Positions 7,923 to 8,364 of a DNA stretch of 8,364 nucleotides are shown here, piece after piece. The stretch is from positions 1 through 8,364 of the forward strand of contig VBQB01000178.1 in the NCBI GenBank assembly GCA_005887855.1. The letters run 5' to 3'. The position numbers and the translations under genes were made by a program. Below the pieces are notes generated by a model. The model made no database searches. It was not told the DNA's origin and was given only the letters and a program-made list of their open reading frames with translations. Every line of letters begins with the position of its first letter. Position 1 is the first letter of the stretch. Origin of the DNA: Verrucomicrobiota bacterium. Its GTDB lineage: Bacteria > Verrucomicrobiota > Verrucomicrobiae > Chthoniobacterales > UBA10450.

Positions 7923-8364
7923 TTAGAGAGATTTTGAGATAGGGTCTACTGTCAATGCCTGAAAGCGCGGATCGTTCCGGAGCGGATCGAACATTGGATC
8001 GAGCCGGAGCAGCGCAGGAGTGAGCGGCACGCGTGAAGCCAGTGCGCCCTCGGACGGTATCGACAACAGTTTCTGCAACGCGGCGATGGCACGGTCGGGC
8101 TCTCCTAGCTGCGCCGCCACCCGGGCGAGAACCTCGATTGGACCGGGACCACCTACCACGTCTTTCTCGATCGGGATCACGGCCATCGCGCGCTCCGACA
8201 GAGCCAACGCGGTGGCTTTGTCACCAAGGCCCATATTGGTCAGCGCGAGATTTCCAATGAGGATATAATTTTCCGGCTGTTCTTTGAGGAAAGGTTCCAG
8301 TTCGCTGCGCGCCTGTCGGCAACTTTCCTGGGCAGCGGCATGGTCGCCTGCGACTTCTTCCGCC
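7923..8364 (-). CDS. TPR-containing protein, C-terminal part (5' end outside window)
   Basis: The minus-strand frame is open from the window edge to TAA at 7923-7925, giving 146 C-terminal residues. An internal Met at 8234 is unlikely to be the start, because coding continues upstream of it (QARSELEPFLKEQPENYILIGNLAL). The helix pairs follow a tetratricopeptide rhythm: one around ENYILIGNLALTNMGLGDKATALALSERA (split here by NMGLGD), another around VLARVAAQLGEPDRAIAALQKLL. The end, with LRLDPMFDPLRNDPRFQAL, is the typical last TPR block of large multidomain proteins such as TPR-tailed serine/threonine kinases, adenylate cyclases or winged-helix regulators. Which N-terminal domain it carries cannot be seen. 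It is convergent with the broken frames ending at 7909, 13 bases away. Confidence 0.75.
   Translation of the reverse strand, partial: AEEVAGDHAAAQESCRQARSELEPFLKEQPENYILIGNLALTNMGLGDKATALALSERAMAVIPIEKDVVGGPGPIEVLARVAAQLGEPDRAIAALQKLLSIPSEGALASRVPLTPALLRLDPMFDPLRNDPRFQALTVDPISKSL

Noticed and set aside
8020..8268. Plus-strand frames opposite the TPR gene
   Set aside because: The minus-strand frame is open to the window edge with TPR-like helices; the plus frames are low-complexity and arginine/serine-rich shadows.

Overview
The window is a moderately GC-rich bacterial chromosome segment with six recognisable protein genes, a complete TPP riboswitch and, unusually, at least ten short GTAG/GGAG-footed hairpin repeats. 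Gene content (M13 metallopeptidase, TraB/GumN protein, AmiC-type amidase, riboswitch-controlled thiC), weak or absent Shine-Dalgarno sequences and the density of small palindromes suggest a soil Verrucomicrobiota (Chthoniobacterales-like) genome. That assignment is inference, because no taxonomic marker gene is present.

Layout. On the minus strand are a secreted M13 zinc metallopeptidase (61-2106) and, upstream of it, an exported TraB/GumN protein (2225-3154). Diverging from them on the plus strand is an exported N-acetylmuramoyl-L-alanine amidase (3271-4482). Then come a sigma70-like promoter, a TPP aptamer and an intrinsic terminator (4562-4737) that control thiC (4755-6776), which makes the thiamin pyrimidine HMP-P. 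Next is a two-gene unit resembling a toxin-antitoxin module: a zeta-toxin/P-loop kinase-like protein (6843-7376) and an ATGA-overlapping 54-residue basic protein (7373-7537). It is followed by a 385-base stretch (7538-7922) of broken small reading frames. The window closes with the C-terminal part of a minus-strand TPR protein that runs off the edge.

The most interesting structure is the repeat family. Each unit has a GTAG (or GGAG) foot followed by a short palindrome, the architecture of REP elements mobilised by REP-associated tyrosine transposases (RAYTs). Units lie between genes (7-51, 2173-2230, 4507-4529, 6778-6834) and also inside the thiC reading frame: three in the N-terminal extension (4794-4888) and one in an internal loop (5391-5413). 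A different microrepeat block (5183-5237) occupies another thiC loop. The thiC repeats keep the frame open and fall where E. coli ThiC has dissimilar or shorter sequence, so this ThiC appears to carry several translated repeat insertions while keeping every catalytic motif. One intergenic unit supplies the stop codon of the TraB/GumN gene.

The zeta-like gene appears to lack about ten residues where the family usually has its F-E-[ST]-T-L-S motif, so its activity is doubtful. No complete new defence or mobile system is visible. The repeat-riddled thiC and the degraded toxin-antitoxin island are the parts worth following up.
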